64,000 nt of DNA from Haematomicrobium sanguinis DSM 21259 (GTDB taxonomy: Bacteria; Actinomycetota; Actinomycetes; Actinomycetales; Micrococcaceae): the NCBI RefSeq assembly GCF_000688395.1, contig NZ_JIAG01000005.1, positions 124,001-188,000 on the forward strand, read 5' to 3'. Each line of letters opens with the position of its first letter. Position 1 is the first letter of the stretch. This document shows, in pieces, positions 34,396 to 43,389 of the stretch. Below the pieces are notes generated by a model, which saw only the letters and a list, made by a program, of their open reading frames with translations, ran no database searches and was not told the DNA's origin. The position numbers and the translations under genes were made by a program.

Positions 34396-35612
34396 GCTTG
34401 ACCGCCTTGGTGGGTATCGCCGTCGTTCTTGTAATCCAGGAAGTCCTCGCGCTCCGCGGCAACCAAAGTATTCTCTTCCGCGTATATATTGGCGAAGTGT
34501 TCGCTGAAAGTGGGGGACGTGCTCGCCAGGACGGCCTCGCGGACGCGCTCCGCCTCGGCGTCGGCCTCGGCAGCGATGCGCTGCTCTTCGCCTTCGGTGA
34601 GGATGCCTTCTTTGCGCAGGTACGTGCGGAACCGGGCGAGCGGGTCGCGTGGGGTCCAGTCCTGCTCTTCCAGTTCGGTGCGGTACTTCGTCGGGTCATC
34701 GGCCGTGGTGTGCGCGCCCATGCGGTAGGTCATGGCCTCGATCAGCGCCGGTCCCTCCCCGTTTTTGGCGCGCTCAAGCGCCCAAGCGGTCGCGGCGTAA
34801 CTCGCGAGGACGTCGTTGCCGTCAATGCGGAGGCCCGGGAATCCGTAGCCGGCGGCGCGGGTAGCGAGCGGGACTTTGCTTTGCACGCTGAACGGCACCG
34901 AAATTGCCCAGCCGTTGTTTTGGCAGAAGAAGACAACGGGCGCGTTGAACGATGCGGCGAACACCATGGACTCATGGACGTCGCCTTCCGAGCTGGAACC
35001 GTCGCCGAAGTAAGCAACGACGGCGCGGCGGTTGCCTTGCGTGCCCCGGGTCGCCGATCCGGAGGTGCTTTGCGTAGCGGTCGCGTCCGTGCTGGCGATG
35101 CCGCGCTTCGCGTCGCGATCAAAAGCCATGGCCATACCGACCGCGTGCAGGGTCTGCGCCGCGAGGACAAGGGTGTAGATGTGAAAGTTGCTGTCCTGGG
35201 GGTTCCAGCCGGCGTGTTCGTTGCCGCGGAAGATTTGGAGAAGTTCCTCTGGCTTTACCCCGCGCTGGAAGGCGATGCTGTGTTCGCGGTAGGTGGGGAA
35301 AATGTAGTCGGCGCGCTCCGTGGCGTAACCGGAACCGACTTGGGCGGCTTCTTGCCCAAGACTTGGAACCCACATATGTAGTTCGCCCTGACGCTGGAGT
35401 GCGGTGGCTTCCTGGTCGATGCGCCTGGTGGTGACCATGTCGAAGTACATGCGCAGGAGATCCTCGGCACCAAGCGCATCGAGGTATTTGCTGAACTCCG
35501 GGTGACGTTGGAGTGTGCCGTTGGGATCAAGGAGTTGAACGGGCTCGGAGCTGGCATTCCATTCTGGCGAGTTCGCTGTTTTTGACGCGGCGCGGTGCTC
35601 TGTCATTGTCAC
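34392..35612 (-). CDS. 2-oxoacid dehydrogenase E1 alpha subunit
   Basis: 406 residues with the thiamine diphosphate motif GDGSSSEGDVHESMVFAASFNAPVVFFCQNNGWAIS, and YRMGAHTTADDPTKYR near the C-terminal third. Catalyses oxidative decarboxylation of a 2-oxoacid with thiamine diphosphate. First gene of the operon; AGGAG lies about 12 nt before the ATG. The C-terminal tail NDGDTHQGGQA is encoded by a copy of the dispersed motif (34418-34426). Confidence 0.94.
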   Translation of the reverse strand: MTMTEHRAASKTANSPEWNASSEPVQLLDPNGTLQRHPEFSKYLDALGAEDLLRMYFDMVTTRRIDQEATALQRQGELHMWVPSLGQEAAQVGSGYATERADYIFPTYREHSIAFQRGVKPEELLQIFRGNEHAGWNPQDSNFHIYTLVLAAQTLHAVGMAMAFDRDAKRGIASTDATATQSTSGSATRGTQGNRRAVVAYFGDGSSSEGDVHESMVFAASFNAPVVFFCQNNGWAISVPFSVQSKVPLATRAAGYGFPGLRIDGNDVLASYAATAWALERAKNGEGPALIEAMTYRMGAHTTADDPTKYRTELEEQDWTPRDPLARFRTYLRKEGILTEGEEQRIAAEADAEAERVREAVLASTSPTFSEHFANIYAEENTLVAAEREDFLDYKNDGDTHQGGQA

Positions 35613-35652
35613 AGGTTCTCCTGGGTCAGGTAGCTGGTGGCGGCAGTCCCGA

Positions 35653-35678
35653 GATATATTCTTTTATTGACATATATC
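35653..35678. promoter_or_regulatory. AT-rich dyad in front of the E1-E2 operon
   Basis: GATATAT-N12-ATATATC is an interrupted palindrome about 45 bp upstream of E1-alpha. It may be an operator or the promoter core. No regulator gene is adjacent. Confidence 0.35.
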
Positions 35679-35798
35679 GTGACGGCCAGCATCAACCGTA
35701 ACCCAGTTTCGGCGTAGCGCGAAAGAGGTCTTATGAATTGCGTCGAATTACGTATTCCTGATTTGGAATTTATCGATGTGGTGGGTATGCGGGGCTAT

Positions 35799-36899
35799 CT
35801 ACTTTTCAGAGTCCTTGAACTCCCGCGCCACGCTGAGGAAAACGTCATTGGCTTCCGGTTCTCCGATGCTGACGCGGACGCCTTCATCGCCGAATGCCCG
35901 GACCGAGATCCCGCGCACTTCCGCTTGATCGCGGAACTCTGCGGTGCGTGTGCCTGTTTCCAACCACACGAAGTTGCCCTGCGGATCGGGGATCGCCCAC
36001 CCGGCCTCGGCTAGCGCAGCCTTGACTCGATCGCGTTCTTGGACAATCTGCTCCACGTTCGCGAGAATCTTGTCCTTCACCTTCAAGCTGGCCACGGCCG
36101 CGGATTCCGCAACCATGTTCACGCCGAATGGCGTGGCTGCGGCACGCAAGTGCTGGGTGACGGGGGCTTGCGAGACCGAGTACCCGACTCGCAATCCGGC
36201 CAGACCGTAGGCCTTAGAGAAGGTGCGTAGGACAATGACGTTCGGGTACTCACGGTAAAAGTCGAGGCCCTTCACCGCCTCGGGGTCGCGGACAAATTCG
36301 ACGTACGCCTCATCGATAACCACCACCACCTTCGCGGGGACCTTCGCGAGAAAGTCCTGCACCGCACCGGTGTGAAGCGTTGGCCCCGTGGGGTTGTTGG
36401 GGGTGCACAGCAAGATGACTTTGGTGTTTTCGGTGATGGCGGCTGCCATGGCGTCAAGGTCGTGAGCGCCATCCGTCCTATTGGGGATCTGCACGCTCTT
36501 TGCGCCGGCCAGTCCTACCAGAATCGGGTAGGCCTCGAAGGAGCGCCAGGCGTAGAGAACCTCGTCTTGCGATTCGCCCTCGCCATCGCCGGCGAACGCC
36601 GCAAGAATTTGCTGTAGCGCGCCGAGGCTCCCACCTCCGGTCACAATGTCTTCCACCGGGACACCGAGATCCTCTGCGAGCGCCGTGCGAAGCGTCAAAA
36701 CTTGCGGATCCGGGTACCGGTTGATAGCGCTCGCTTCGGCAATGGCCGCTGCCACTTCCGGCTCCATCGGGTACGGGTTCTCGTTCGACGAGAGCTTGAA
36801 AGACTTCACGCCCGGCGGGGTTACGGGAGGCTTGCCCGCAGCGTATTTGGGAAGGGCAGAGACCGCGTTGCGGGGTTGGGGAGTCGTCGTTGAGCTCAC
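35799..36899 (-). CDS. HisC-like aminotransferase (histidinol-phosphate or aromatic amino acid)
   Basis: I chose the GTG at 36899 with AAAGG 6 nt upstream; 366 residues. Seen: LSSNENPYPMEPEV, CTPNNPTGPT, DEAYVEFVRD and the PLP Lys in TFSKAYGLAGLRVGYS. The gene stands alone, outside a his operon. In Actinobacteria such stand-alone copies are often phenylalanine/tyrosine aminotransferases (Pat), so the his assignment is not certain. Confidence 0.88.
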   Translation of the reverse strand: MSSTTTPQPRNAVSALPKYAAGKPPVTPPGVKSFKLSSNENPYPMEPEVAAAIAEASAINRYPDPQVLTLRTALAEDLGVPVEDIVTGGGSLGALQQILAAFAGDGEGESQDEVLYAWRSFEAYPILVGLAGAKSVQIPNRTDGAHDLDAMAAAITENTKVILLCTPNNPTGPTLHTGAVQDFLAKVPAKVVVVIDEAYVEFVRDPEAVKGLDFYREYPNVIVLRTFSKAYGLAGLRVGYSVSQAPVTQHLRAAATPFGVNMVAESAAVASLKVKDKILANVEQIVQERDRVKAALAEAGWAIPDPQGNFVWLETGTRTAEFRDQAEVRGISVRAFGDEGVRVSIGEPEANDVFLSVAREFKDSEK

Positions 36900-36957
36900 G
36901 GCTACCTTTCGGTGAATGATCCGTTGGTTTGTTTGTAGCCTATGCAAGGATGGTCAC

Positions 36958-37350
36958 ATGGGAAAATTCCTCGTTCGCGTCGGCATTAACGCATTGGCAG
37001 TTTGGCTCGTGGCACTGTGGTTGCCTGGCATCACCGTGGTCTCTTACGGCGCCAGCAATGACACGCTCGCGACAGTGTTGTCCTACCTGCTCATTGGGCT
37101 CATTTTCGGCATTGTGAATGCCATCGTCCGGCCCATTGTGAGGGTGCTCTCGCTTCCCATCACAATTCTCACTTTGGGCCTGTTCACCATCATCATCAAC
37201 GCCGCGATGCTCATGCTCGTTGCGTGGATCACTACAGCAACAGCGGTACGTCTCGAGGTTGATAGCTTCTTCTGGACCGCGATTCTCGCGGCCCTGATTA
37301 TCAGCATCGTCTCGCTCATTGCCGGGACCATCACGCGCACCCGGAAGTAG
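36958..37350 (+). CDS. Phage-holin-family (pfam04020-type) four-TM membrane protein
   Basis: 130 residues from the ATG at 36958 (AAGGA 8 nt upstream). Four hydrophobic segments, with LPGITVVSYG, IFGIVNAIVRPIVRVLSLPITILTLGLF and IINAAML, typical of the small conserved holin-like superfamily found across bacteria. The cell function is unknown; it is not a prophage remnant here. Divergent from the aminotransferase gene. Confidence 0.85.
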   Translation: MGKFLVRVGINALAVWLVALWLPGITVVSYGASNDTLATVLSYLLIGLIFGIVNAIVRPIVRVLSLPITILTLGLFTIIINAAMLMLVAWITTATAVRLEVDSFFWTAILAALIISIVSLIAGTITRTRK

Positions 37351-37355
37351 CGCTC

Positions 37356-38696
37356 TTAACCCCGTGGCTGCTTCATCTTGAAGAGGTGCATTTTGCCAAT
37401 TGACCCCGGCGGAATCACTTTCACTAGGTCCTCCTCAAGTTTCGCGATTTCGCGGTGCTCGGTTCGATCCAACTTCATGAAGGAACGAATGTACTGGTCG
37501 AGATCGTGAGTTGGCCCCAGGATGCTGGAGTCATCCTGGTAGTCGGGGTTGAGCATCTTGGGATTGATCGGCAGGCGATCAAAGCGAACCTCAATATTTT
37601 TCTCATCGGCGGGAATGATCTTGCCGTCGGTAGAGGGCGTGTAATCGGATGAATCGATGGTGTCGAGGTACGTCGTGTTCGGGTCCCGCTCCGAGTAAAA
37701 GGGGTCCGGGGAACCAACGGCCCAGACCAACTGGACGTCGTACTTTTCAAATTCCTTGCTGTTCACCAGGTTCTTCGCCACAATGCCACCCTGACTGAAG
37801 CCGTTGATGTAGACCTGGGACCCGGCGGGCGGCGGGGGCTCCATACTCTCCATGGCCTGCGCGACCGCAGCGGACATTTTCTTGCTATTGAGGAACATGG
37901 CGTCGAAAATTCCGCGCATATCAAAAGGATTGTCATCCGCCCCACCTAGCTGAGTTCCCGGGAGGGTGACGATGTAGACTTTTTTGTCCTCGGGAGTGGT
38001 GACCTCAGAGATGGCGATCTCACCGGGATAGTCCTCGAGAATCTGCGCGGGCCGAAGGATGTCCTCTAATCTGCCGTTGAATTCTAGGGGCGGCTCCTCA
38101 CGATCAACCTTTGACACCGAAATATCGGCCGGGGCGATGAAGTCATCAATATTGTCCTCAACGGTATCCAAAAGGTCGGCGAGCGGCTTAGGAAGGTTGA
38201 GGCTCTTGAGCCTGTCGACTTGCTCCGCGGCGCGATTCTTGTCGTGATCAAAGGCGGCCTGGCGCAGAAGCAAGGCTTCCTTTTCTATATTGAGTTTGCT
38301 GATCGCGCGGTCGACCACGAACGCGGAGGGGCGTCCTCGCCGCACCCAATCCTGTATCGCCCAAAAAAGCGAGACCGCTTCAAACCCTTGGATGTTTCCC
38401 TGTTCGGCTTGGCGGTAGTTGGCGTAGGCAGTACGCGCCGAATTCTGGAGGGATCGCACTTCTTCCACGGTCCTATCCAATCTCCGTTTCGCCTCCATCG
38501 CTGCGGCACCGGCACGCAACGGTGCGGTCGGCGCGGCGGCAATTCCATAGGTGCCATTCGCCACCGCGACAATACGCCTGCCCACCTCATCCAACTCCGC
38601 GATCATCCCGTCCATGCGGGGCGGGATGGCCTCAATGTCCTCCATTTCGGCCGCAATTGAACCTTCCCCTCCGCGTACTACGGCTCCGTCACCCAT
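37356..38696 (-). CDS. Putative type VII secretion effector with alpha/beta-hydrolase domain
   Basis: 446 residues. The N-terminal half (1-190) is helical and charged, with coiled-coil-like runs (EAKRRLDRTVEEVRSLQNSARTAYANYRQ). The C-terminal half carries a lipase/esterase nucleophile elbow GFSQGG (Ser301) after YINGF, and a possible acid/His pair late (DDSSILGPTHDLDQY). No signal peptide. It is 12 nt downstream of a WXG100 gene with its own AGGAAAGG ribosome site. The pairing of a WXG100 partner with a helical-N/enzymatic-C protein is the hallmark of ESX/T7SS substrates. No ESX machinery or immunity gene is visible here. Confidence 0.6.
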   Translation of the reverse strand: MGDGAVVRGGEGSIAAEMEDIEAIPPRMDGMIAELDEVGRRIVAVANGTYGIAAAPTAPLRAGAAAMEAKRRLDRTVEEVRSLQNSARTAYANYRQAEQGNIQGFEAVSLFWAIQDWVRRGRPSAFVVDRAISKLNIEKEALLLRQAAFDHDKNRAAEQVDRLKSLNLPKPLADLLDTVEDNIDDFIAPADISVSKVDREEPPLEFNGRLEDILRPAQILEDYPGEIAISEVTTPEDKKVYIVTLPGTQLGGADDNPFDMRGIFDAMFLNSKKMSAAVAQAMESMEPPPPAGSQVYINGFSQGGIVAKNLVNSKEFEKYDVQLVWAVGSPDPFYSERDPNTTYLDTIDSSDYTPSTDGKIIPADEKNIEVRFDRLPINPKMLNPDYQDDSSILGPTHDLDQYIRSFMKLDRTEHREIAKLEEDLVKVIPPGSIGKMHLFKMKQPRG

Positions 38697-38708
38697 GACT
38701 GTCCTTTC

Positions 38709-39002
38709 CTAAATGCCTACTGGCCTACAGGTTGTAGCGTCGCTAAGATCCTGACGCAGCGACGCCCACACTTGGTCGAGTGCTGTGAGTAAGTCCCCCG
38801 CCTGACGCGCGGCAATTTCGTAGACCTTGTCTCGATACGCGGTGGCGGCTCTCGATTGCCAATTCACATCCGTTAAACCGCGTAGACGATCGAAGATACG
38901 AAGCGCCTCCGCACTGATGTTTTCGACTTCCGTCACAAGGCTCTGCAACCTCTCCAGGTCTTCTGGGCTCGCCAGAATCCCGTTTGACCCCGTTCCCGAC
39001 AT
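38709..39002 (-). CDS. WXG100-family protein (ESAT-6-like)
   Basis: 97 residues from the ATG at 39002, with AAGGAG 7 nt upstream. Two helices separated by a turn containing NWQSRA (Trp48), the WXG-type position. Small, Cys-poor, without a signal peptide. WXG100 proteins are secreted by type VII systems, usually as heterodimers, and often chaperone the downstream effector, here the alpha/beta-hydrolase. Confidence 0.8.
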   Translation of the reverse strand: MSGTGSNGILASPEDLERLQSLVTEVENISAEALRIFDRLRGLTDVNWQSRAATAYRDKVYEIAARQAGDLLTALDQVWASLRQDLSDATTCRPVGI

Positions 39003-39190
39003 GCGACGCTCCTTAAAATCGACCTGCCTTTGAACCGCAACTTTAGGAGCGGGCGCTCGGCTATGTTCGGGCATCGGAGCCGGTTGTGGATAACTTCGCC
39101 GATTTTCGCGAAATTGGCCGCCTGTGTAGGAACAGCGCGCTGGGGTGCGTACACCTGGTAGGCACGCGAAGGCAGGTGGACAGGGATCAC

Positions 39191-39250
39191 CCACTGAAGC
39201 ACGACGGCGGTGACTCGCCTTAAGAAGGCGAGTCACCGCCGTCGATCATC
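39191..39250. repeat. Inverted pair of the ACGACGGCG motif
   Basis: Perfect 20-bp arms at 39202-39221 and 39225-39244 with an AAG loop (CGACGGCGGTGACTCGCCTT). The left flank CCCACTGAAGC equals that at 11391. It lies between the divergent WXG100 and purB genes. Confidence 0.85.
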
Positions 39251-39274
39251 ACCACCGCGCACACCCGTACCCCG

Positions 39275-39347
39275 CCCCTCGACTATGTAGCGCCAAACGC
39301 CCATGTCACCCGCTCGCATGGGCGTTTGGCGCTACATAGTCGAGGGG
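39275..39347. repeat. Palindromic repeat, TGTAGC family, variant core
   Basis: Perfect 31-bp arms (39275-39305 and 39317-39347) with an 11-nt loop: outer CCCCTCGACTATGTAGC, inner GCCAAACGCCCATG. It is 8 bp upstream of the purB start codon in a divergent region, so it cannot be explained as a terminator there. Confidence 0.92.
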
Positions 39348-39354
39348 TGGGAGA

Positions 39355-40821
39355 ATGAGGGACGTGGCTAATCCAGATTCTGCACCTCAGTCTTCCGCGC
39401 CCGCCCCTGCCGTAGAAAGCGCCGTGAGTTTCGCCGACCTTGAGCCGGCAATCGCGCTCGGTCCCTTGGATGGGCGGTATCGCAAGGCCGTCGCACCGCT
39501 GGCGGATCACCTCTCCGAGGCAGCGCTGAACCGCAATCGTCTCAAGGTCGAGACCGAGTGGTTCATCTACCTTGCAGATAACCAGGTTCTTCCCGGGCTT
39601 AAGCCGCTCACCGACGCGCAGCGCGAGGGTCTTCGCGCCATCGTCACCGATTTTGACGCCGACGGTATCGCGGAAATGGCCGAGATCGAGCGGCAGACCG
39701 TTCACGATGTCAAAGCCGTCGAATATTACATCGGCCGCCGCCTGGAACCGCTCGGTCTTGCCGCCCTCAAGCCGCTCGTGCATTTTGCGTGCACCAGTGA
39801 GGATATTAATAACTTGGCCTACGCGCTCGGGGTGCGTGACGCCGTCGCACAGGTGTGGGAGCCGGCCGCACGGGAACTGGTCGATGCCATCGAAACCCTG
39901 GCCGAGCGCACCGCGGACGTGCCAATGCTCTCACACACGCACGGGCAGCCGGCCACGCCCACCACGCTCGGCAAGGAGATGGCCGTCACCGCGCATCGCC
40001 TCCACCGGCAGTTGAAACGTATTACCGAACAGGAATATTTAGGCAAAATCAACGGCGCCACCGGCACGTACTCGGCGCATCTCACCGCTGAGCCGAATGC
40101 CGACTGGCAGGGTATTTCGCGTGCCGTTGTCGAGGGGCTCGGTCTGACCTGGAATCCGCTGACTACACAGATCGAATCGCACGATTGGCAGTCCGAGCTG
40201 TACGCGGATATTGCCCGGTTCAACTCGATTCTGCACAACTTCTGCACCGATATTTGGTCCTACATTTCGATCGGGTACTTCCGGCAAATACCCGTCGAGG
40301 GCGCGACCGGGTCCTCCACCATGCCGCACAAGATCAACCCGATCCGGTTTGAAAATGCCGAGGCGAACCTGGAGCTGTCCAACGCCATCCTTGGTTCGCT
40401 CGCCTCAACCCTGGTGACCTCGCGCTGGCAGCGGGATCTCACCGATTCGACCTCGCAACGCAATATTGGCGTGGGGATTGGGCATTCGCTGCTCGCAATC
40501 CGCAACGTGATTGGTGGGCTGGAGAAGCTGGATGTCGCCACCGATGTGCTGGCTAATGACCTCGAGGGCAATTGGGAGGTGCTCGGTGAAGCCATCCAAA
40601 CCGTGATGCGCGCCGAGGCGATCGCGGGGGTGCCGGGCATGGATGACCCGTATGAGCGGCTCAAGGAATTGACCCGTGGGCATCGGGTCGACGCCGAGCG
40701 CATGCGCGAGTTTGTCACGGGACTGGGTTTGACTCACGACGCCGAGGCTCGCCTTTTGGCGCTCACCCCCGCCTCCTACACGGGGCTGGCCGGCGAACTC
40801 GCCCGCTCCCTCTCCCGCTAA
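39355..40821 (+). CDS. purB: Adenylosuccinate lyase
   Basis: 488 residues; the true start may be the GTG at 39364 or 39421, since family homology begins at LGPLDGRYRKAVAPLADHLSE. Seen: ACTSEDINN, SHTHGQPATPTTLGKEM and the signature GSSTMPHKINPIRFENAE with the catalytic Ser loop. It acts twice in purine synthesis (SAICAR and adenylosuccinate cleavage). A palindrome abuts both ends of the gene. Confidence 0.96.
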   Translation: MRDVANPDSAPQSSAPAPAVESAVSFADLEPAIALGPLDGRYRKAVAPLADHLSEAALNRNRLKVETEWFIYLADNQVLPGLKPLTDAQREGLRAIVTDFDADGIAEMAEIERQTVHDVKAVEYYIGRRLEPLGLAALKPLVHFACTSEDINNLAYALGVRDAVAQVWEPAARELVDAIETLAERTADVPMLSHTHGQPATPTTLGKEMAVTAHRLHRQLKRITEQEYLGKINGATGTYSAHLTAEPNADWQGISRAVVEGLGLTWNPLTTQIESHDWQSELYADIARFNSILHNFCTDIWSYISIGYFRQIPVEGATGSSTMPHKINPIRFENAEANLELSNAILGSLASTLVTSRWQRDLTDSTSQRNIGVGIGHSLLAIRNVIGGLEKLDVATDVLANDLEGNWEVLGEAIQTVMRAEAIAGVPGMDDPYERLKELTRGHRVDAERMREFVTGLGLTHDAEARLLALTPASYTGLAGELARSLSR

Positions 40822-40822
40822 C

Positions 40823-40896
40823 GCAATTTTCAGCGCCTAACTCACGTTTCAGCGCCTTAGAAGGGGATGAAACGTGAGTTAGGCGCTGAAAATTGC
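40823..40896. repeat. Palindromic repeat, GCAATTTTCA family
   Basis: Perfect 29-bp arms (40823-40851 and 40868-40896; GCAATTTTCAGCGCCTAACT...) with a 16-nt loop, between the convergent purB and glycosidase-like genes. Related to the copy at 20754 by its ends and by the CCTAACTCAC core. Confidence 0.88.
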
Positions 40897-40909
40897 CAGG
40901 GGCCCGGGG

Positions 40910-42985
40910 CTAGGGGGTGTTGCGCAGCATCCAGACGAGTGCCCAGTCTTGATCGTTCGCGAGCGAGTCCGCCACATACGCGGGCGAACCGTTGACGGCG
41001 CTCGGGAAGATAAACGCGCACGTCGCCGAGCCGTCGTCATAAAAACTCGCCAAATTGCTCACGTACACCGAGCGCGCATCGGCATCCAGCGCATCGCTGC
41101 GCAAGGCCGGCGGCAACGCCAGGTAAGCGTTCGCGCTCAGCACCGACCAGTAGTGCGGGAACGTGTCGCCCCACATTCGCTCGCGCCCAAACCAGTAACC
41201 ATCCCAGTGCCGGATCCCCACTTGGTACAACCTGGCGTGCGGCTGCGGTCCGCCAAAGCCGCGCAACCACCCAAGGGCACGGGCAATGTGAGGCAACCAC
41301 GCGTCGTCGTTCTCCTGACCCTGCGCAGAGTGCGCCCAGCCCGCGCTCAACGCCCGCACCAGCGGTGCCACCATCGATTGCTCATACGCAACCTCATGCG
41401 CCACGAGCTTTTCACCCACACCCCGGAAATACTCGGCATGCGAGACGATCATCTCCCGCACCGTATCCGCCCGCGCATCCCCGGCCGCCTCAAAGATGGC
41501 CAGTAGCGCCTCCATACCTTCGATCTGATCGATGGAAAGATGCTCACGCGCACCGGCGGCAAAGGACGCCTCCAACATGTTCCACGCCGCCTCCAGGTGC
41601 CGCTCTTGGCCGTCCAACAGGTACTGATCGGCAAAAACATGTATTAGCCACGGCGCGTTGTAGAGCCGCACCTCGATGACCTGATCCTGCGATCCGCGCT
41701 TGGGCAGCCAGGTCTCCGGGTTGTACAAATTCGCGTGCGCAAAGTCCATCCACGCCGCAAGCGCCGCGTCAATTGCGGCCGCGTCCCCCCACCCGCGCCG
41801 CCGCGCCTGTTGCAACAGCGCCGCCATCCCGATCCGCTCTGCACCGTCCGAATGATCACCCCACGCGGCGTATGGCACGCTCAACTTGTTGGATGTATCC
41901 GTGACCAAAAACGCCCCCGAGTCCGGCGCGTCCCGGTGCGATGCCCGTTGAAATTCGAGCAGGTACGCGATTCGCGCCTCGACCAACTCACGCACATCCC
42001 GGTACATGAGCGCCGCCGTGCGGTGCCCGTCCAACTCCAGGTTCTGGATGCCGTGCACTGGGGCGACAAGCGCACCACTTTCCACGCGGGCGGCGGGGAT
42101 TTGGGTACCGTCGGCCGCCTTTTCGGTAGCGAGCACCCTGATGTCCGACGGCGTGTACCCGGCTTTTACCTCCAGCGGCAGCGGGTCTGTTACTCGCCCC
42201 ATCAAGGGGCGTGCCGGCCACGGGGAGTCGATCTCGGCGAGGAAACTTTCGCGGTCGGGGTACCAGGCAAGTTCCCAGGAGAGGGTGAAGGTCTCGCCCG
42301 GTGCCAATTCGATGGGGCTTTGCCCACCGAACGCGTCTGGATTGCGCCCGTCGGTGGGGTGTAGCACAAAGAATCCGCGGTGGTGGGAACTGTAACCGAT
42401 GTGCCGTCCTTCCACGGAGTAGGCGTTGAGGTACCCCTCGGTGACCTTGAGACCCAGTCGCGGACCCTGGAAGCTCATCGCTTCGGCAAGTACCCACGCA
42501 GAGCGGCCGCCTGGGAAGAGGTGCGTATTGACCGAGTGCGTGAAGGAACGGCCCTCGGATTCGTACACGTCGCGGAACGGCGTGTAGATGCCGATAGTGT
42601 CCAGCACCACCGCGTTCTTGGAAATATTCTTCCATTGGAATACTTCGGTCATCCGCTCGTCCGCGGCGCTGACCGTGCGCACCAACTCGAGTTGGTGACC
42701 GAACGTAAAGGTGGCGGTGAGCGCCCGAGGTGAGTCATCGCCGTCGTGCTTTACCTCCAGCGCATCCGGGGTCAGCCAGCGAAAGCTGCGGCCGTCAATG
42801 GTGACAAAGCCCGATCCCCAACACATCTCGCGGCCGAATTTCTTGTCATTAAACTCGCTGGAGAGAAACGCCTGATCCGGATGCTCGGGGTGCTCAAAGC
42901 GTTGAAGGGCGCCCGTGTGTGGGTCCGCAAGCGCGCGTCCGGCGCCGAAGGCAAGGGGGATGAGGGCGGAAACATCGGATGTCAT
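40910..42985 (-). CDS. Six-hairpin-glycosidase-like protein of unknown function
   Basis: 691 residues without a signal peptide. The N-terminal 300 residues look like a beta-sandwich (many alternating hydrophobic strands; GQSPIELAPGETFTLSWELAWY), and the C-terminal 350 like an (alpha/alpha)6 barrel with repeated Trp-rich helices (AAWMDFAHANLYNPETWLPK, IRHWDGYWFGRERMWGDTFPHYWSVLSANAYLA). This layout fits six-hairpin glycosidases, but I recognise no catalytic motif. VKHDGDDSPRAL is encoded by a dispersed motif (42739-42747). Substrate unknown. Confidence 0.5.
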   Translation of the reverse strand: MTSDVSALIPLAFGAGRALADPHTGALQRFEHPEHPDQAFLSSEFNDKKFGREMCWGSGFVTIDGRSFRWLTPDALEVKHDGDDSPRALTATFTFGHQLELVRTVSAADERMTEVFQWKNISKNAVVLDTIGIYTPFRDVYESEGRSFTHSVNTHLFPGGRSAWVLAEAMSFQGPRLGLKVTEGYLNAYSVEGRHIGYSSHHRGFFVLHPTDGRNPDAFGGQSPIELAPGETFTLSWELAWYPDRESFLAEIDSPWPARPLMGRVTDPLPLEVKAGYTPSDIRVLATEKAADGTQIPAARVESGALVAPVHGIQNLELDGHRTAALMYRDVRELVEARIAYLLEFQRASHRDAPDSGAFLVTDTSNKLSVPYAAWGDHSDGAERIGMAALLQQARRRGWGDAAAIDAALAAWMDFAHANLYNPETWLPKRGSQDQVIEVRLYNAPWLIHVFADQYLLDGQERHLEAAWNMLEASFAAGAREHLSIDQIEGMEALLAIFEAAGDARADTVREMIVSHAEYFRGVGEKLVAHEVAYEQSMVAPLVRALSAGWAHSAQGQENDDAWLPHIARALGWLRGFGGPQPHARLYQVGIRHWDGYWFGRERMWGDTFPHYWSVLSANAYLALPPALRSDALDADARSVYVSNLASFYDDGSATCAFIFPSAVNGSPAYVADSLANDQDWALVWMLRNTP

Positions 42986-43006
42986 GATCCGAGCTTATCG
43001 CATCGC

Positions 43007-43033
43007 TTGCACCATACCCCAGGGGGGTATAAG
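43007..43033 (+). promoter_or_regulatory. CsoR operator-promoter of the copper operon
   Basis: ATACCCCAGGGGGGTAT (43014-43030), a typical CsoR palindrome with its G tract, sits between TTGCAC (43007-43012) and TATAAG (43028-43033), so apo-CsoR binding would block RNA polymerase. Confidence 0.85.
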
Positions 43034-43057
43034 CTTGCGGTACCGGAAAGGAGCGTC

Positions 43058-43363
43058 ATGAGTACAGACGTCGAGAATGCCCACCACGGCTACACCTCAG
43101 ACAAGGCGGCGTATGAACGCCGGCTCAAACGCATTGAAGGTCAGATTCGCGGAATTGCGCGGATGGTTGATGAAGACAAATACTGCATCGATATCCTCAC
43201 CCAAATTTCCGCAGTCAATAAGGCGCTGCACGCGGTCAGCATCGGTCTTTTGGAAGACCACATTAACCACTGCGTGATAGACGCCGCGCAAGAATCTGCC
43301 GATGCCGGGGCGGCCAAGGTGCAAGAGGCGACCGATGCCATTGCCCGCCTGCTCCGCTCATAG
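43058..43363 (+). CDS. csoR: Copper-sensing repressor CsoR
   Basis: 101 residues from the ATG at 43058 with GGAAAGGAG upstream. Seen: RRLKRIEGQIRGIARMVDEDKYCIDILTQISAVNKAL and EDHINHCVIDA, giving the Cys-His-Cys Cu(I) ligand set. Four-helix DUF156 repressor; Cu(I) releases it from the operator. First gene of csoR-copZ-copA. Confidence 0.95.
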   Translation: MSTDVENAHHGYTSDKAAYERRLKRIEGQIRGIARMVDEDKYCIDILTQISAVNKALHAVSIGLLEDHINHCVIDAAQESADAGAAKVQEATDAIARLLRS

Positions 43364-43389
43364 AAACCCTGAGGAAAGAGGGCTATCTC

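Noticed and set aside
35017-35025. ACGACGGCG inside the E1-alpha thiamine motif as evidence of a dispersed element
   Set aside because: It encodes AVVAYFGDG, conserved for function in all E1-alpha proteins, so this copy may be coincidental. The same caution applies to the copy in the MATE gene at 47158.
35733-36014. 93-codon plus-strand frame at the 3' end of the hisC-like gene
   Set aside because: It is antisense to the well-supported aminotransferase, has no family signature and no clear ribosome site.
36958-37350. Prophage remnant
   Set aside because: Only a holin-family membrane protein is present; no other phage genes surround it.
42746-43057. Long N-terminal extension of csoR
   Set aside because: It crosses the CsoR operator and is antisense to another gene; the ATG at 43058 has a strong ribosome site.
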